Shown one piece after another: positions 9,057 through 19,022 of a DNA stretch of 40,048 nucleotides. The notes beneath the pieces are model-generated. The model was given only the letters and a program-made list of their open reading frames with translations, was not told where the DNA came from and did no database searches. The position numbers were made by a program, and so were the translations under genes. Every line of letters starts with the position of its first letter. Within the stretch, counting starts at the first letter, position 1. The stretch is from Alphaproteobacteria bacterium (GTDB lineage Bacteria > Pseudomonadota > Alphaproteobacteria > Thalassobaculales > Thalassobaculaceae), in contig JANSYC010000033.1 in NCBI GenBank assembly GCA_024742605.1, positions 1-40,048 on the forward strand, given 5' to 3'.

Positions 9057-9548
9057 TCAAATCAGTTGGAACCCCTCTCCCGCCTTATAACGCAGGAACG
9101 CGTCCCGGGTCCGGGCAAGGTGGACCATGAACGGCTCGGGCAGGCTCTCGGGACGCGCCCAGGCCACCTCCAGACTTTCGTGTCCGTCGGCCCGCGGCTC
9201 ACCCCCCCACGCGGTGCAGTGGAACATCATCGAAAACGCCTGCAGCCGGTCTCCGTTCGGATAGTGCATGAGATCGTGGACCGGGTGGCTGGCATGGCCG
9301 AAGGGGATCATCTCACCTGCCACCAGCCCGGTCTCCTCGAGCAGCTCCTGGCGCGCGGTATCCTCGATCGACTGGCCCTCCTCGGCCGAGCCCGCCGGCA
9401 AGGCCCAGGTGCCGAAATCGCCGCGCCGGATCAGCAGGATCTCGCCCTCGGCATTCTCGCAAACCACCCGCGCGCCCGGCATCAGCACCATCCGGTGGCC
9501 GATCAGCTTGCGGAGCTGGCCGAGATAACTCTGCTCGAAATCGCTCAT
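9057..9548 (-). CDS. Nudix hydrolase with an altered Nudix box
   Basis: This 163-residue protein of the Nudix superfamily hydrolyses nucleoside diphosphates linked to another moiety. The Nudix box lies at residues 53-75 and ends in QELLEETGL. The metal-binding glutamates (Glu68, Glu71, Glu72) are present. The consensus glutamate six residues after the first glycine is Gln59, and the consensus arginine of REU is Gln67. WALPAG precedes the box, as is normal. The N-terminal helix ([12 protein letters not shown]) before VLMPGARV resembles ADP-ribose/sugar-nucleotide-type members. It is 10 bases after the AEC transporter gene and adjacent to queG, so it is probably part of one minus-strand transcript. 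The substrate is unknown. Confidence 0.88.
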   Translation of the reverse strand: MSDFEQSYLGQLRKLIGHRMVLMPGARVVCENAEGEILLIRRGDFGTWALPAGSAEEGQSIEDTARQELLEETGLVAGEMIPFGHASHPVHDLMHYPNGDRLQAFSMMFHCTAWGGEPRADGHESLEVAWARPESLPEPFMVHLARTRDAFLRYKAGEGFQLI

Positions 9549-9558
9549 GCCCTCATCC

Positions 9559-10500
9559 TCAAGATCCGAACGTCCAGGACACCAATAACATGGAGACCGG
9601 CAGGGAGATGAACGCGAGTGCGGTCTGAATCGTGGTGATCGCCGCCATCAGCGGCGCGTCTCCCCCCATCTGCCGGGCCAGCGTGTAGGCGGCCGACGCG
9701 GTCGGCGCGGCGCCGAACAGGACCGCGATCATGGTCTCCAGCTCGGACAGGCCCATGAGTCGGGCCAGCACCACCACGATCACCGGAAAGATCAGAAACT
9801 TGCCGACGATCGACAGGGCCAGCGGCAGCGCCGACGCCTGCATCGCGCGCAGACGCAGATTGGCGCCGACGCACATCAGCACGATCGGCAGGGCCGCATT
9901 CCCGATCACCTGCAGGGTCTGATGCAGAACCGGGATCTCACCCAGACCGGTCAGGTTGAACCCGACCCCTGAGCCGACCGCGAGGATCAGCGGGTTGCGA
10001 GCCAAGTCCCGCAGGATCGCCCCAAAGATTCCCTTGGTGCCGCCCTTGCGGTTCAGCACCACCATCAGCGGCACCACGCTCAGATTGGTGACCGGGATCA
10101 GGACGGCCGTCGCCAGCGCCGCCAGCGACAGGCCCGGCGCGCCGAACACGCGCTCGGCCACCGAGAGCGCGATGAAGGTGTTGTGCCGGGCCACACCCTG
10201 CATCACAGAACTGGCGCTGTCGTTCGGCAGCCCGGCCACGCGCGCGGTGATCAGCCCATAGGTCAGGGCCGCGAAGAACCCGCCCAGGATGACGATGGCG
10301 TAGGACCCCACCAGATCGAAGGAGATCTCCAGCGTCGAGGTCTTGTGGAACAGCAGGCACGGCATAAGGACCCAATAGACGAGCTTGTCATTCAGGTTCC
10401 AGAACTCGACATTCGGAATACCACCCCGCCGCAGCAGGTATCCCAATACGATTATCAGGAAGACCGGTGCGATCGAGACCAGGATGGCCGTCAGCGACAT
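9559..10500 (-). CDS. AEC-family (auxin efflux carrier-like) transporter
   Basis: This 313-residue membrane protein has about ten hydrophobic segments arranged as two five-helix repeats. Typical AEC features include VFLIIVLGYLLRR near residue 13, an asparagine in the first-half crossover (VARHNTFIALS) and the final repeat with AAPTASAAYTLARQMGG. Bacterial AEC members move malonate, malate and other organic acids. It lies 35 bases downstream of the uxaA-like gene and 10 bases upstream of the Nudix gene. A role in moving the sugar acid or a product of that pathway is plausible but inferred. Confidence 0.9.
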   Translation of the reverse strand: MSLTAILVSIAPVFLIIVLGYLLRRGGIPNVEFWNLNDKLVYWVLMPCLLFHKTSTLEISFDLVGSYAIVILGGFFAALTYGLITARVAGLPNDSASSVMQGVARHNTFIALSVAERVFGAPGLSLAALATAVLIPVTNLSVVPLMVVLNRKGGTKGIFGAILRDLARNPLILAVGSGVGFNLTGLGEIPVLHQTLQVIGNAALPIVLMCVGANLRLRAMQASALPLALSIVGKFLIFPVIVVVLARLMGLSELETMIAVLFGAAPTASAAYTLARQMGGDAPLMAAITTIQTALAFISLPVSMLLVSWTFGS

Positions 10501-10535
10501 GACGGCCGCTCCTGTTCAGATGGTCGAAAGGGCGA

Positions 10536-12071
10536 TCACATGGTGGCGCCGATGGCCCAGGGGATGAACTCGTTGTCGCCCATGCCCTGCGCCTCAGATT
10601 TGGTGGGCGAGCCGGAGGCGACCTCGAGCAGGCGGTCGAAGATCCGCTGGCCCATTTCCTCCAGGCTGATCCCCTCGTCCAGAACCGCACCGCAATTGAT
10701 GTCCATATCGTCGGACATGCGGTTGTACATGGCGGTGTTGGTGGCGAGCTTCATGCTCGGCGCCGGCTTGCAGCCGTAGACTGAGCCGCGCCCGGTGGTG
10801 AACGCCACCACATTGGAGCCGCTGGCGACCTCGCCGGTGATCGAGCACGGATCGTAGCCCGGGCTGTCCATGAACACGAAGCCCTTGGCGTCGATGTGCT
10901 CGGCGTATTTGTAGACGCCCGCCAGATTGGTGGTGCCGCCCTTGGCCGCCGCACCGAGGGATTTTTCCAGGATGGTGGTGAGCCCGCCGGCCTTGTTGCC
11001 CGGCGATGGGTTGTTGTTCATCTCGCCCTTGTTGCGGGCGGTGTAATCCTCCCACCACTAGATCCGCTCCACAAGCTTCTCGCCCACCACCCGGCTGACC
11101 GAGCGCCGGGTCAGCAGGTGCTCGGCGCCGTAGATCTCCGGGGTTTCGGCCAGCACCGCAGTCCCACCATGGCGGACCAGCAGATTGGCCGCCTCACCCA
11201 GCGCCGGGTTGGCGGTGATCCCGGAATAGGCGTCGGACCCGCCGCATTGCAACGCCAGGGTCAGTTCGCTCGCCGGACAGGAGGACCGGAGCGCCAGATT
11301 GGCGGTCGGCAGCATCTCTTTGATGATCGCGTGGCCCTTGTCGACGGTCTTCCGCAGGCCACCGGTGTCCTGGATCGTCATGGTCTGGAAGGCCGGACCC
11401 CGTTCCAGCCCGTAGGCCTCCAGCAGGAAGTCGATCTGGTTCACCTCGCAGCCCAGGCCGACCATCAGGATGCCAGCGAAGTTCGGATGCCGCGCCATGC
11501 CCCACAAGGTGCGCTGCAAATTCTCGAACCCGTCGCCATCGCCCGCCATGCCGCAACCGGTCGAGTGGGTCAGCGCCACCACCCCGTCCACATTCGGGAA
11601 GGCCTTCATGATGTCAGGGGTGAAGCTTTCGGCGATGTATTTGGCGGCGGTCGCCGAGCAGTTCACGCTGGTCAGCACGCCGATATAGTTTCGGGTGCCG
11701 ACTCGCCCGTTCTTGCGCTTGAACCCCTCGAAGGTGACCCGGTCGCTGTCGTTGAAATAGGCGGTCGGCTTGGCGTCGACGCAGAAAGCGTAGTCCCGTG
11801 AGAAGTCCTGCATCTCGACATTGTGGACGTGGACATGGGCGCCGACGCCGATCTCTTCGGTCGCGAAGCCGATGATCTGATCGTATTTCCGGATTGCCTC
11901 GCCGGCCGCGATCACCCGGGTCGCAACCTTGTGGCCGGACGGCACATGCTGTGTGGTCTTTACGGTCTCGCCCGGAAGGTCGGTGCCGGGCATCAGGTCA
12001 ACCCGTGCGGTGACGACGTTGTCGGCGGAGTTGAGACGGACGGCGATCGGTGCCGTGGTGGTGTCGGCCAT
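10536..12071 (-). pseudogene. uxaA: UxaA-family altronate/hexarate-type dehydratase interrupted by an in-frame amber codon
   Basis: The reading frame encodes a full-length (about 510-codon) UxaA/GarD-family dehydratase. It has an N-terminal SAF domain (residues 1-100, with HVHVHN) and a large C-terminal domain (NGRVGTRNYIGVL, THSTGCGM, GLGCEVNQ, QCGGSDAYSG). A TAG codon at 11058-11060 stops translation after LVERI. The same frame continues without decay (WWEDYTARNKGEMNNNPSP and on) to a normal stop at 10536. Homologues usually read IKWWEDY at this point, so a single AAG-to-TAG change would explain it. The pieces are 337 residues from the ATG at 12071 and a possible 161-residue restart at 11021. 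It could be a fresh pseudogene, a sequencing error or a suppressed stop. A GGGAGGA ribosome site precedes the start. Confidence 0.85.
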
Positions 12072-12198
12072 GAAATCCTCCCAGGAGACGCGTTTATTCG
12101 TTGGCGCCGAGCATACATCCCGGCGGGAGCGCCGCAAATGGGCTGCGCGGTCCTTGCGCAGATTGCCCGCAGCGGGCTAACTCGACGCAACAAGATAG

Positions 12199-13892
<1,694 letters not shown>

Positions 13893-14058
13893 GGGAGCTT
13901 TGCGCGTCGGGTGGATTTTCAATCAAGCCCCGATCCGTCTTAAGCGATTCTTCACGACTGGGTGAGATGGTCTCATAGCGGCCGTTGGCGAGCAGCGTTG
14001 CTGCCGAGTTCCGGATCTGCCGCCCGGTCCGGCCCCCATTCACACTGTGAGGAACGCA

Positions 14059-14757
14059 ATGCGACGGTCTCAGGCCAATGCTCAAAACCGATCGAATGCC
14101 GAGGCGGTGGGATCGCACGATAGAAACGGGTTCGATATTGCGGTCGCCTTGTTCACTGCGGTCCGACAGGTGTCGGACGAGGTTCTGCACGCACATGAAA
14201 GCAAGGTTGGGGAGATTTCGGGCATTCTAGGGGCCGCCCTCGGGCTCAATGCCGAGGAAGTGACGGCGCTCATCCAGGCCGCTTCCCTGCACGACATCGG
14301 GAAATTCGCGATCCCGGCAAAGATTCTGGGCAAGAACGGTCCTCTGACGCCCGAGGAGATTCACGAGATTCAGAGGCACCCGGTCAACGGCGCGCAGATT
14401 CTGATCAATGCCGGATACGGCCCTGACGATGCCGCCGTTCAGGCAGCGCACTATCATCATGAGAAATTCGATGGATCCGGCTACCCCGAGGGACTCTCCG
14501 GGACCGATATCCCCTTGGCGGCTCGGATCACGGCGGTTGCCGACGTCTATGACGCGCTCCGCGCGCTGCGGCCCTACAAGGAGCCGATCAGCCATCAGAC
14601 CGCCCTGAAAATCATCCTGGAGGGCGACGGCAGAACCCGCCCGGAGCATTTCGACCCGGACATCCTGGCGGCGCTGCTCGCCCAGCAGGCGCTTGTTCAG
14701 GCGGTTTGGGAAGCGCCGGCCACGGCAACGTCACGGCTGAGTCGACGGCCAAATTGA
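14059..14757 (+). CDS. HD-GYP domain protein (putative cyclic-di-GMP phosphodiesterase)
   Basis: This 232-residue protein is almost entirely an HD-GYP domain. It shows the metal-binding His-Asp pair in HDIGKFAIPAKIL (residues 78-90), RHPVNGAQIL, HHEKFDGSGYP with the GYP triad at 141-143, and ADVYDALRALRPYKE. These are the features of an active c-di-GMP hydrolase. There is no recognisable receiver or sensor domain; the first 45 residues are polar and then helical. The ATG at 14059, with GTGAGGAA just before it, was chosen over a GTG at 14047. The stop codon lies inside the FNR-like site that precedes the aer-like pair, placing this gene next to motility and redox signalling. Confidence 0.9.
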   Translation: MRRSQANAQNRSNAEAVGSHDRNGFDIAVALFTAVRQVSDEVLHAHESKVGEISGILGAALGLNAEEVTALIQAASLHDIGKFAIPAKILGKNGPLTPEEIHEIQRHPVNGAQILINAGYGPDDAAVQAAHYHHEKFDGSGYPEGLSGTDIPLAARITAVADVYDALRALRPYKEPISHQTALKIILEGDGRTRPEHFDPDILAALLAQQALVQAVWEAPATATSRLSRRPN

Positions 14758-14767
14758 CATAGATCAA
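14754..14767. promoter_or_regulatory. FNR/Anr/FixK-like box upstream of the split aer genes
   Basis: TTGACATAGATCAA matches the FNR-family operator TTGAT-N4-ATCAA at nine of ten defined positions. It overlaps the HD-GYP stop codon and lies about 94 bases before the PAS gene start. That suits activation of the PAS-MCP pair from a promoter near 14790-14800. Oxygen control of an aerotaxis receptor makes biological sense, but binding is inferred. Confidence 0.55.
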
Positions 14768-14860
14768 TAGTGCATCCCGTTAATCTCTCGTTACCTTTCC
14801 GGGCTCACTCTCAGCGGATCGATTGGCGCGAATTTCGCCAAGTCATCGAAGGAGAGGTAG

Positions 14861-15382
14861 ATGGCCGACAAAACAATCCCCACGGGCCGAGAGGCCCCGT
14901 TTCACGCCCACGAGATGATCGTCTCGAAAACCGACGCCAGGGGCCGGCTCGTCTATTGTAACGACGTGTTCATACGGCTCTCAGGCTATCACGAGAAGGA
15001 TCTGATCGGCGCCCCGCACAGCATCATCCGCCATCCGGATATGCCGCGCTGCATATTCAAGCTGCTGTGGGACACGATCCAGGCGGGCGGCGAGATCTTC
15101 GCCTACGTCGTGAACATGTCGAAAAACGGCGACCACTACTGGGTGCTGGCCCATGTGACGCCCAGCTTCGGCGCCGGTGGCGAGATTGTCGGCTTCCACT
15201 CCAACCGGCGCAAGCCGAGTGAGACCGCCGTCTCCTCCATCAAGACCCTGTATCAAGATCTGAAACAAATCGAGGACCGCCCCAGCAACCGCAAGGACGG
15301 GATGCTCGAGGCGACCGAAACACTCCATGGCATGCTGACAAAGAAGGAGGTGGAATATGACCGCTTCGTGCTCGCTCTCTAG
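14861..15382 (+). CDS. Aer-like PAS sensor protein (FAD-type PAS domain alone)
   Basis: This 173-residue soluble protein has one PAS domain at residues 15-120 and a polar helical tail. It keeps the layout of the sensor part of the aerotaxis receptor Aer: [12 protein letters not shown], then IRHPDMP with Arg57, His58 and Asp60 at the same numbers as the FAD-related residues of E. coli Aer, then [10 protein letters not shown]. The segment that usually reads PWxG before KN is GEIFAYVVN here. A strong ribosome site (AAGGAGAGG) precedes the start. It has no membrane or signalling domain; those are in the next gene, which begins 26 bases before this one ends. Together they appear to make a two-subunit redox or oxygen taxis receptor. 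Confidence 0.85.
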   Translation: MADKTIPTGREAPFHAHEMIVSKTDARGRLVYCNDVFIRLSGYHEKDLIGAPHSIIRHPDMPRCIFKLLWDTIQAGGEIFAYVVNMSKNGDHYWVLAHVTPSFGAGGEIVGFHSNRRKPSETAVSSIKTLYQDLKQIEDRPSNRKDGMLEATETLHGMLTKKEVEYDRFVLAL

Positions 15383-16670
15383 GATCCGCGTGGCGACCCT
15401 CGTCACCCTCGCAGGCTCCGCGCTCGCGGCCAGCCTCCCGTTCGTGCCCGTCGCCGGCGCGCAGATCGCAGGAACCGTGGCCGGCGCCATCGGCGTGCTC
15501 GGCGCGATCTGGGCTCTGCGCTGTCATGCCAAGACCCAAAAGTGGATTGCCGAAACATCGGCGGTCTGCGAGGCCGTCTCCGAAGGCGCGTTCGAACGCC
15601 GGCTGGTGATGATCGACGAAGGCGGGCTGCTGGGTACGATGCTGTATACGACCAACCGGATGATCGACGTCACCGACGCCTTCGTGCGTGAGGCAGGGGC
15701 CGCGATGGAAGCGGTCGCCGGCGGCAAGTTCTATCGTCTGATCCGGCCGGAAGGCCTCTCCGGGCATTATCTGAACAGCGCCAACCGGATCAATGCGGCC
15801 ACCACCAGCATGGGAGACCGGGTGGACGCGTTCGCCAAACTGACCGATCTGTTCGAGACCAAGGTCGGGGCCGTGGTCGACGAAGTGACCGCTGCCGCCT
15901 CCCAATTGCTGGACACCTCAGGGCAACTGAATACGCTGGCCTCCTCGACGACCCAGCAGGTTGCCAGCGTCGCGGCGGCCACTGAGGAAGCCTCCTCGAA
16001 TGTCGAGACCGTTGCCTCGGCGGCGGAAGAGCTGGCGGCCTCGATCGAGGAGATCACCCGGCAGGTTCAAGAGGGTAATCAGGTGACTGGTGCGGCGGCC
16101 CGGGAAGCGGCGGCCGCGGACGAGCTGGTCAATGCGCTCTCCAAGGCGGCGGAGGAGATCGGCTCTGTCGGAAGTCTGATCACCGACATCGCCGAGCAAA
16201 CCAATCTTCTCGCACTGAACGCCACCATCGAGGCGGCGCGCGCCGGCGATGCCGGCAAGGGCTTTGCGGTGGTGGCCAGCGAGGTGAAGTCACTCGCCAA
16301 CGAGACCGGACGCGCAACCCAGCGCATTCAGGAGCAGGTCGGCTCGATCCGGGCCGCCACCGACAGCGTCGTGGGTGCGATCCGGACAATCGTCAGCTCG
16401 ATCTCCAACGTCTCGACCGTGACCAACTCGATCGCCGCAGCGGTGGAGGAGCAATCGGCGGCGACCAGCGAGATCTCCCGCAACGTTCAGGAAGCCTCGA
16501 CCGGGACAAACGAGGTCGCCCGCAGCACCGAAAGCGTCGCGCTGTCGGCAAAGGAAACCGACACCGCCGCTCAGCAAGTGAACACTTCGGCCGAATCGCT
16601 GTCCAATCAGGCCAAGACACTACGGGCGGAGGTCGACGACTTCCTCCGCGCGGCGCGAAAATCGGCCTAA
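15357..16670 (+). CDS. Methyl-accepting chemotaxis protein, membrane and signalling partner of the Aer-like PAS protein
   Basis: This 437-residue protein has two adjacent hydrophobic segments (about residues 10-29 and 36-55) with almost no periplasmic loop, as in Aer. A HAMP-like linker follows (about 60-165) and then a cytoplasmic MCP coiled coil. The conserved hairpin tip is present at about 279-310 ([18 protein letters not shown] and [14 protein letters not shown]). No external ligand domain exists, so input probably comes from the upstream PAS protein. The ATG at 15357 follows AAGGAGGT by six bases, inside the end of the PAS gene, so it is translated as a separate, coupled product. The C-terminus lacks an obvious CheR-binding pentapeptide. 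Confidence 0.9.
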   Translation: MTASCSLSRIRVATLVTLAGSALAASLPFVPVAGAQIAGTVAGAIGVLGAIWALRCHAKTQKWIAETSAVCEAVSEGAFERRLVMIDEGGLLGTMLYTTNRMIDVTDAFVREAGAAMEAVAGGKFYRLIRPEGLSGHYLNSANRINAATTSMGDRVDAFAKLTDLFETKVGAVVDEVTAAASQLLDTSGQLNTLASSTTQQVASVAAATEEASSNVETVASAAEELAASIEEITRQVQEGNQVTGAAAREAAAADELVNALSKAAEEIGSVGSLITDIAEQTNLLALNATIEAARAGDAGKGFAVVASEVKSLANETGRATQRIQEQVGSIRAATDSVVGAIRTIVSSISNVSTVTNSIAAAVEEQSAATSEISRNVQEASTGTNEVARSTESVALSAKETDTAAQQVNTSAESLSNQAKTLRAEVDDFLRAARKSA

Positions 16671-16750
16671 AGGTCGAGACAGAAACGGCCGGGCCTGCCT
16701 TGTTCGGTCGTCCGGTGGCCCGGTGTGCCTCCCCGTCCGGGCCCCACACG

Positions 16751-16790
16751 CCCCCTCGGCCGACCCGCTAACACGGGTTGACCGAGGGGG
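16751..16790 (+). terminator. Strong hairpin after the MCP gene
   Basis: CCCCCTCGGCCGACCCG pairs with CGGGTTGACCGAGGGGG over 17 positions, including two G-T wobbles, around a 6-nt loop, about 80 bases after the MCP stop. The bases after it (TTCGCGTTTG) are only moderately T-rich, so termination may be factor-aided. Nothing else was recognised in the 237-base gap before the next start codon. Confidence 0.65.
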
Positions 16791-16907
16791 TTCGCGTTTG
16801 CGGCTACGGTTCCCGACAAAGGCGGCCCAGAACAACGCCAACCTTGGATGACGCACGGCGTGGGATGTCGTATCCAGAACCTCCCACCCCTTCTGGAGAA
16901 CGGCAAA

Positions 16908-17654
16908 ATGGATCTCGGCCTCACCAACAAAGCAATCGTCGTCACCGGCGGCACCCGTGGCATCGGCTTCGCAATCGCCGAGGCCTGCGCCAAGGAGGGC
17001 GCGCGCATCTCCGTCTGCGGGCGCACGCCGGAAAGCCTCAAAACGGCCGAACGGCAGCTCAAGGATCTCGGCGTCGAGGTCCACACTGCAGCCTGCGATG
17101 TGGCCGATGCGGACGCCTTGAAAGCCTATGTCGAGGCGGCCGCGGACGCCTTCGGCGGGCTCGACGGCCTGGTGAACAATCCCAGCGGTTTCGGCAACAC
17201 CGATACCGAGGACGGCTGGAAGAAGGGCATGGATGTCGATCTGATGGGGGTGGTCCGCGCCACCTGGGCGGCGATACCGTACTTCAGAAAGGCGGGCGGC
17301 GGCTCGGTCCTGAACATCTCCTCGATCTCCGGGATCGGGGCAAGCAGCAACATCGCCTACGGGGCGGTCAAGGCGGCGGTCATCCAACTCACTCAATCCC
17401 ATGCCCAGAGCCTGGCTGCCGATCGCATCCGGGTGAACTGCATTGCGCCGGGCTCGATCGAATTCCCGGGCGGCGTCTGGGACGTCCGCAAGAAGAACGA
17501 GCCCGAAAAGTATCAGGCCACCTTCGACAAGATTCCGTTCGGACGCATGGGCAAGCCAGAGGAGATCGGTGCGGTCGGCGCCTTCCTGATGTCGATGCCC
17601 GCCTATTGGGTCACCGGCCAGACCATTGCGGTCGACGGCGCGCAGAATCTGTAA
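16908..17654 (+). CDS. SDR-family oxidoreductase
   Basis: This 248-residue classical short-chain dehydrogenase has the cofactor motif TGGTRGIGFA (residues 13-22), catalytic Ser in NISSISG, and Tyr-Lys in AYGAVKAAV. GQTIAVDGAQ lies near the C-terminus. An Arg in CGRTPES after the second strand suggests NADP preference. The usual NNAG motif reads NNPSGFG. The ATG at 16908 is preferred over one at 16848 because GGAGAA lies just before it and it gives the normal SDR N-terminus. It is convergent with the tusA-like gene 15 bases on and has no obvious pathway neighbours, so its substrate is unknown. Confidence 0.88.
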   Translation: MDLGLTNKAIVVTGGTRGIGFAIAEACAKEGARISVCGRTPESLKTAERQLKDLGVEVHTAACDVADADALKAYVEAAADAFGGLDGLVNNPSGFGNTDTEDGWKKGMDVDLMGVVRATWAAIPYFRKAGGGSVLNISSISGIGASSNIAYGAVKAAVIQLTQSHAQSLAADRIRVNCIAPGSIEFPGGVWDVRKKNEPEKYQATFDKIPFGRMGKPEEIGAVGAFLMSMPAYWVTGQTIAVDGAQNL

Positions 17655-17669
17655 GCCAGGTGAATCCCC

Positions 17670-17945
17670 TCATCCGGCGCGGCGCAGCAGAAACCGCAGG
17701 ACCTCGCCCTCAGCCTCCGACAGCAGCAGTTCGTGACCAGACTGTTTCGAGAAATGACGGAAATCCAGGGTGGCGGCCGGATCCGTCGCCAGGACCTCGA
17801 GGACCGTGCCGGCTGCCATCCCTGACAGGGCCTTGCGGGCCTTGAGTACCGGCAACGGACACTTCAGCCCGGTGACGTCCAGGCTCTGATCCGGCAGATC
17901 CTGATCACGCCGTATGGAATCGGTTGGGGGTTCTGTCTTGGTCAT
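17670..17945 (-). CDS. TusA/SirA-family sulfur carrier-like protein
   Basis: This 91-residue protein carries the TusA signature LDVTGLKCPLPVLKARKAL, with the sulfur-accepting cysteine at position 29 in a CPxP motif at the start of the first helix. A strand rich in hydrophobic residues (TVLEVLATDP) follows. Such proteins relay persulfide sulfur, for example to tRNA thiolation or sulfur metabolism, or act in redox roles. The N-terminus is about 15 residues longer than E. coli TusA. It lies 18 bases after the DUF1194 gene in the same direction, but no Shine-Dalgarno sequence is visible. Its partner is unknown. Confidence 0.85.
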   Translation of the reverse strand: MTKTEPPTDSIRRDQDLPDQSLDVTGLKCPLPVLKARKALSGMAAGTVLEVLATDPAATLDFRHFSKQSGHELLLSEAEGEVLRFLLRRAG

Positions 17946-17963
17946 GGGCGCAAAGTGGGGGGA

Positions 17964-18728
17964 TCAGTCGGCCGGCGCAAGCGCTCCGCGCGCGAATTGC
18001 ACCTGCGGGTCGCCGGTCGGGCTACGGTCGGCGATCTCGCGGATCATCTTGCCGAGCAGGGTATCAGTGAACCCGCTGGCCTCGTCGGCCACAACCACGA
18101 AGGCCCCGAGCCCGCCGATCACATCGAAGCGATAGTGCTCCTCCAACGGCTCTCCGCTCGGCCCCCGATAGACAGAGCGGTTTCCGACCACCAGCCCGTT
18201 GATGGTTATGCCCTGCGCCACGGTCTGGTCGCGGATCAGATCCAGGGATCGGCCGCCGATCTGCGGGCCGTCGCCTGAGACGTCGATCACCTTGCGGTCG
18301 CCGTCGTATGCGTTGGTGGCGATCAGGTCTGCGGAATAGGCGATCGCCTCGCTGATCGAATTGTACCCGATGGCCGCCCTTGGCGCCGCAAGCAGCCGAT
18401 CACCGAACGCCCGGGCATCCTCAAGGGACGCGATCTCGGTCCAGTCGACGATCGTATGCTGGCTGGCCGGCCCTCCCCACTCGACATAGGCCACCGCGAT
18501 ACGCCCGTGCAGACCCGACCGGATGGCGGACAGCACCCGGTCATTCGCCAGGGCGTCCGCATAGCCTTCGCGCTGCAGCCGCAGCTCCATATCGTCGATC
18601 GAGCCCGAACCATCCGCCGCAAACACAAGCTCCAGATCAACCGATTGTTGTGCTTTTGCAGCCTGAAATGAAAACGTCATAAGAATCAAAAAGCTACATA
18701 AGACTGTGGATAACATCATCCGACTCAT
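17964..18728 (-). CDS. DUF1194 exported protein with von Willebrand-like metal site
   Basis: This 254-residue protein has a signal peptide at residues 1-26 (ending AKA before QQ). The mature domain starts DLELVFAADGSGSID, containing a DxSxS metal-ion-dependent adhesion (MIDAS-like) motif at 39-43. It continues with the vWA-like VIDVSGDG and GITINGLVVGN strands. This matches DUF1194, found in many alphaproteobacteria and predicted periplasmic; its role is not established. The start at 18728 was chosen because it makes the signal peptide N-terminal; an in-frame start at 18815 adds 29 unneeded residues. It may be cotranscribed with the tusA-like gene. Confidence 0.87.
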   Translation of the reverse strand: MSRMMLSTVLCSFLILMTFSFQAAKAQQSVDLELVFAADGSGSIDDMELRLQREGYADALANDRVLSAIRSGLHGRIAVAYVEWGGPASQHTIVDWTEIASLEDARAFGDRLLAAPRAAIGYNSISEAIAYSADLIATNAYDGDRKVIDVSGDGPQIGGRSLDLIRDQTVAQGITINGLVVGNRSVYRGPSGEPLEEHYRFDVIGGLGAFVVVADEASGFTDTLLGKMIREIADRSPTGDPQVQFARGALAPAD

Positions 18729-18864
18729 ATGTGGCGTCAGAGCCACATGCGGAAAATGGCTTTCCGAATGGAAAGTTCGGGCGCCTAAATGACCTGAGCG
18801 GAGAGACAATGCCATCGAATGTGTTCCATCTGGAAATTACGGAACTATCCACACGATATTCACA
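18705..18864. other. Gene-free, AT-richer gap with three DnaA-box-like sites
   Basis: The 294 bases between the DUF1194 start (18728) and the end of the LysR gene hold no convincing gene. TGTGGATAA at 18705-18713 is the exact reverse complement of the DnaA box TTATCCACA; it overlaps the first codons of the DUF1194 gene. CTATCCACA (18845-18853) and ATATTCACA (18856-18864) each differ at one base and lie 11 bases apart in the same orientation. No replication gene is nearby, so an origin is unlikely. DnaA-linked regulation or chance remains possible. Confidence 0.3.
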
Positions 18865-19022
18865 GGCGGGACACGGAGTGCGGAATTCGGTCGCCGCACG
18901 ACTGCAACCAAGACCAAAAAGCAGAAACCGAGCACCGGAATCAAGACATTTAAAAACGCTTCCGGACTTGACTTAACAACTGCTTGGAATCGTGCCGGAA
19001 TGGGCACCTTGAAGCGGCGGTT

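Noticed and set aside
10536-12071. The two uxaA pieces as a natural two-subunit enzyme
   Set aside because: Natural two-protein forms separate the SAF domain from the large domain. Here the break is inside the large domain, in the same frame, with no ribosome site placed for a second subunit.
13908-13935. A second FNR-like site (AATCAA near 13920)
   Set aside because: Only one half-site matches; the left half reads GGATT rather than TTGAT at the required spacing.
13963-13975. TGAGATGGTCTCA inverted repeat before the HD-GYP gene
   Set aside because: It has only 5-bp arms and is about 85 bases from the start codon; repeats this short are expected by chance in 40 kb.
14861-16670. The PAS and MCP genes as one gene broken by a frameshift
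   Set aside because: The MCP start has an excellent AAGGAGGT site at proper spacing, and the PAS protein ends naturally shortly after its helical tail.
18705-18864. A replication origin at the DnaA-like boxes
   Set aside because: Only one exact box, no dnaA, hemE, parAB or repABC gene in the window, and no iteron array.
18731-18976. An 81-codon plus-strand frame in the gap upstream of the DUF1194 gene
   Set aside because: It overlaps the DUF1194 signal-peptide region, has no ribosome site and shows no protein-like pattern.
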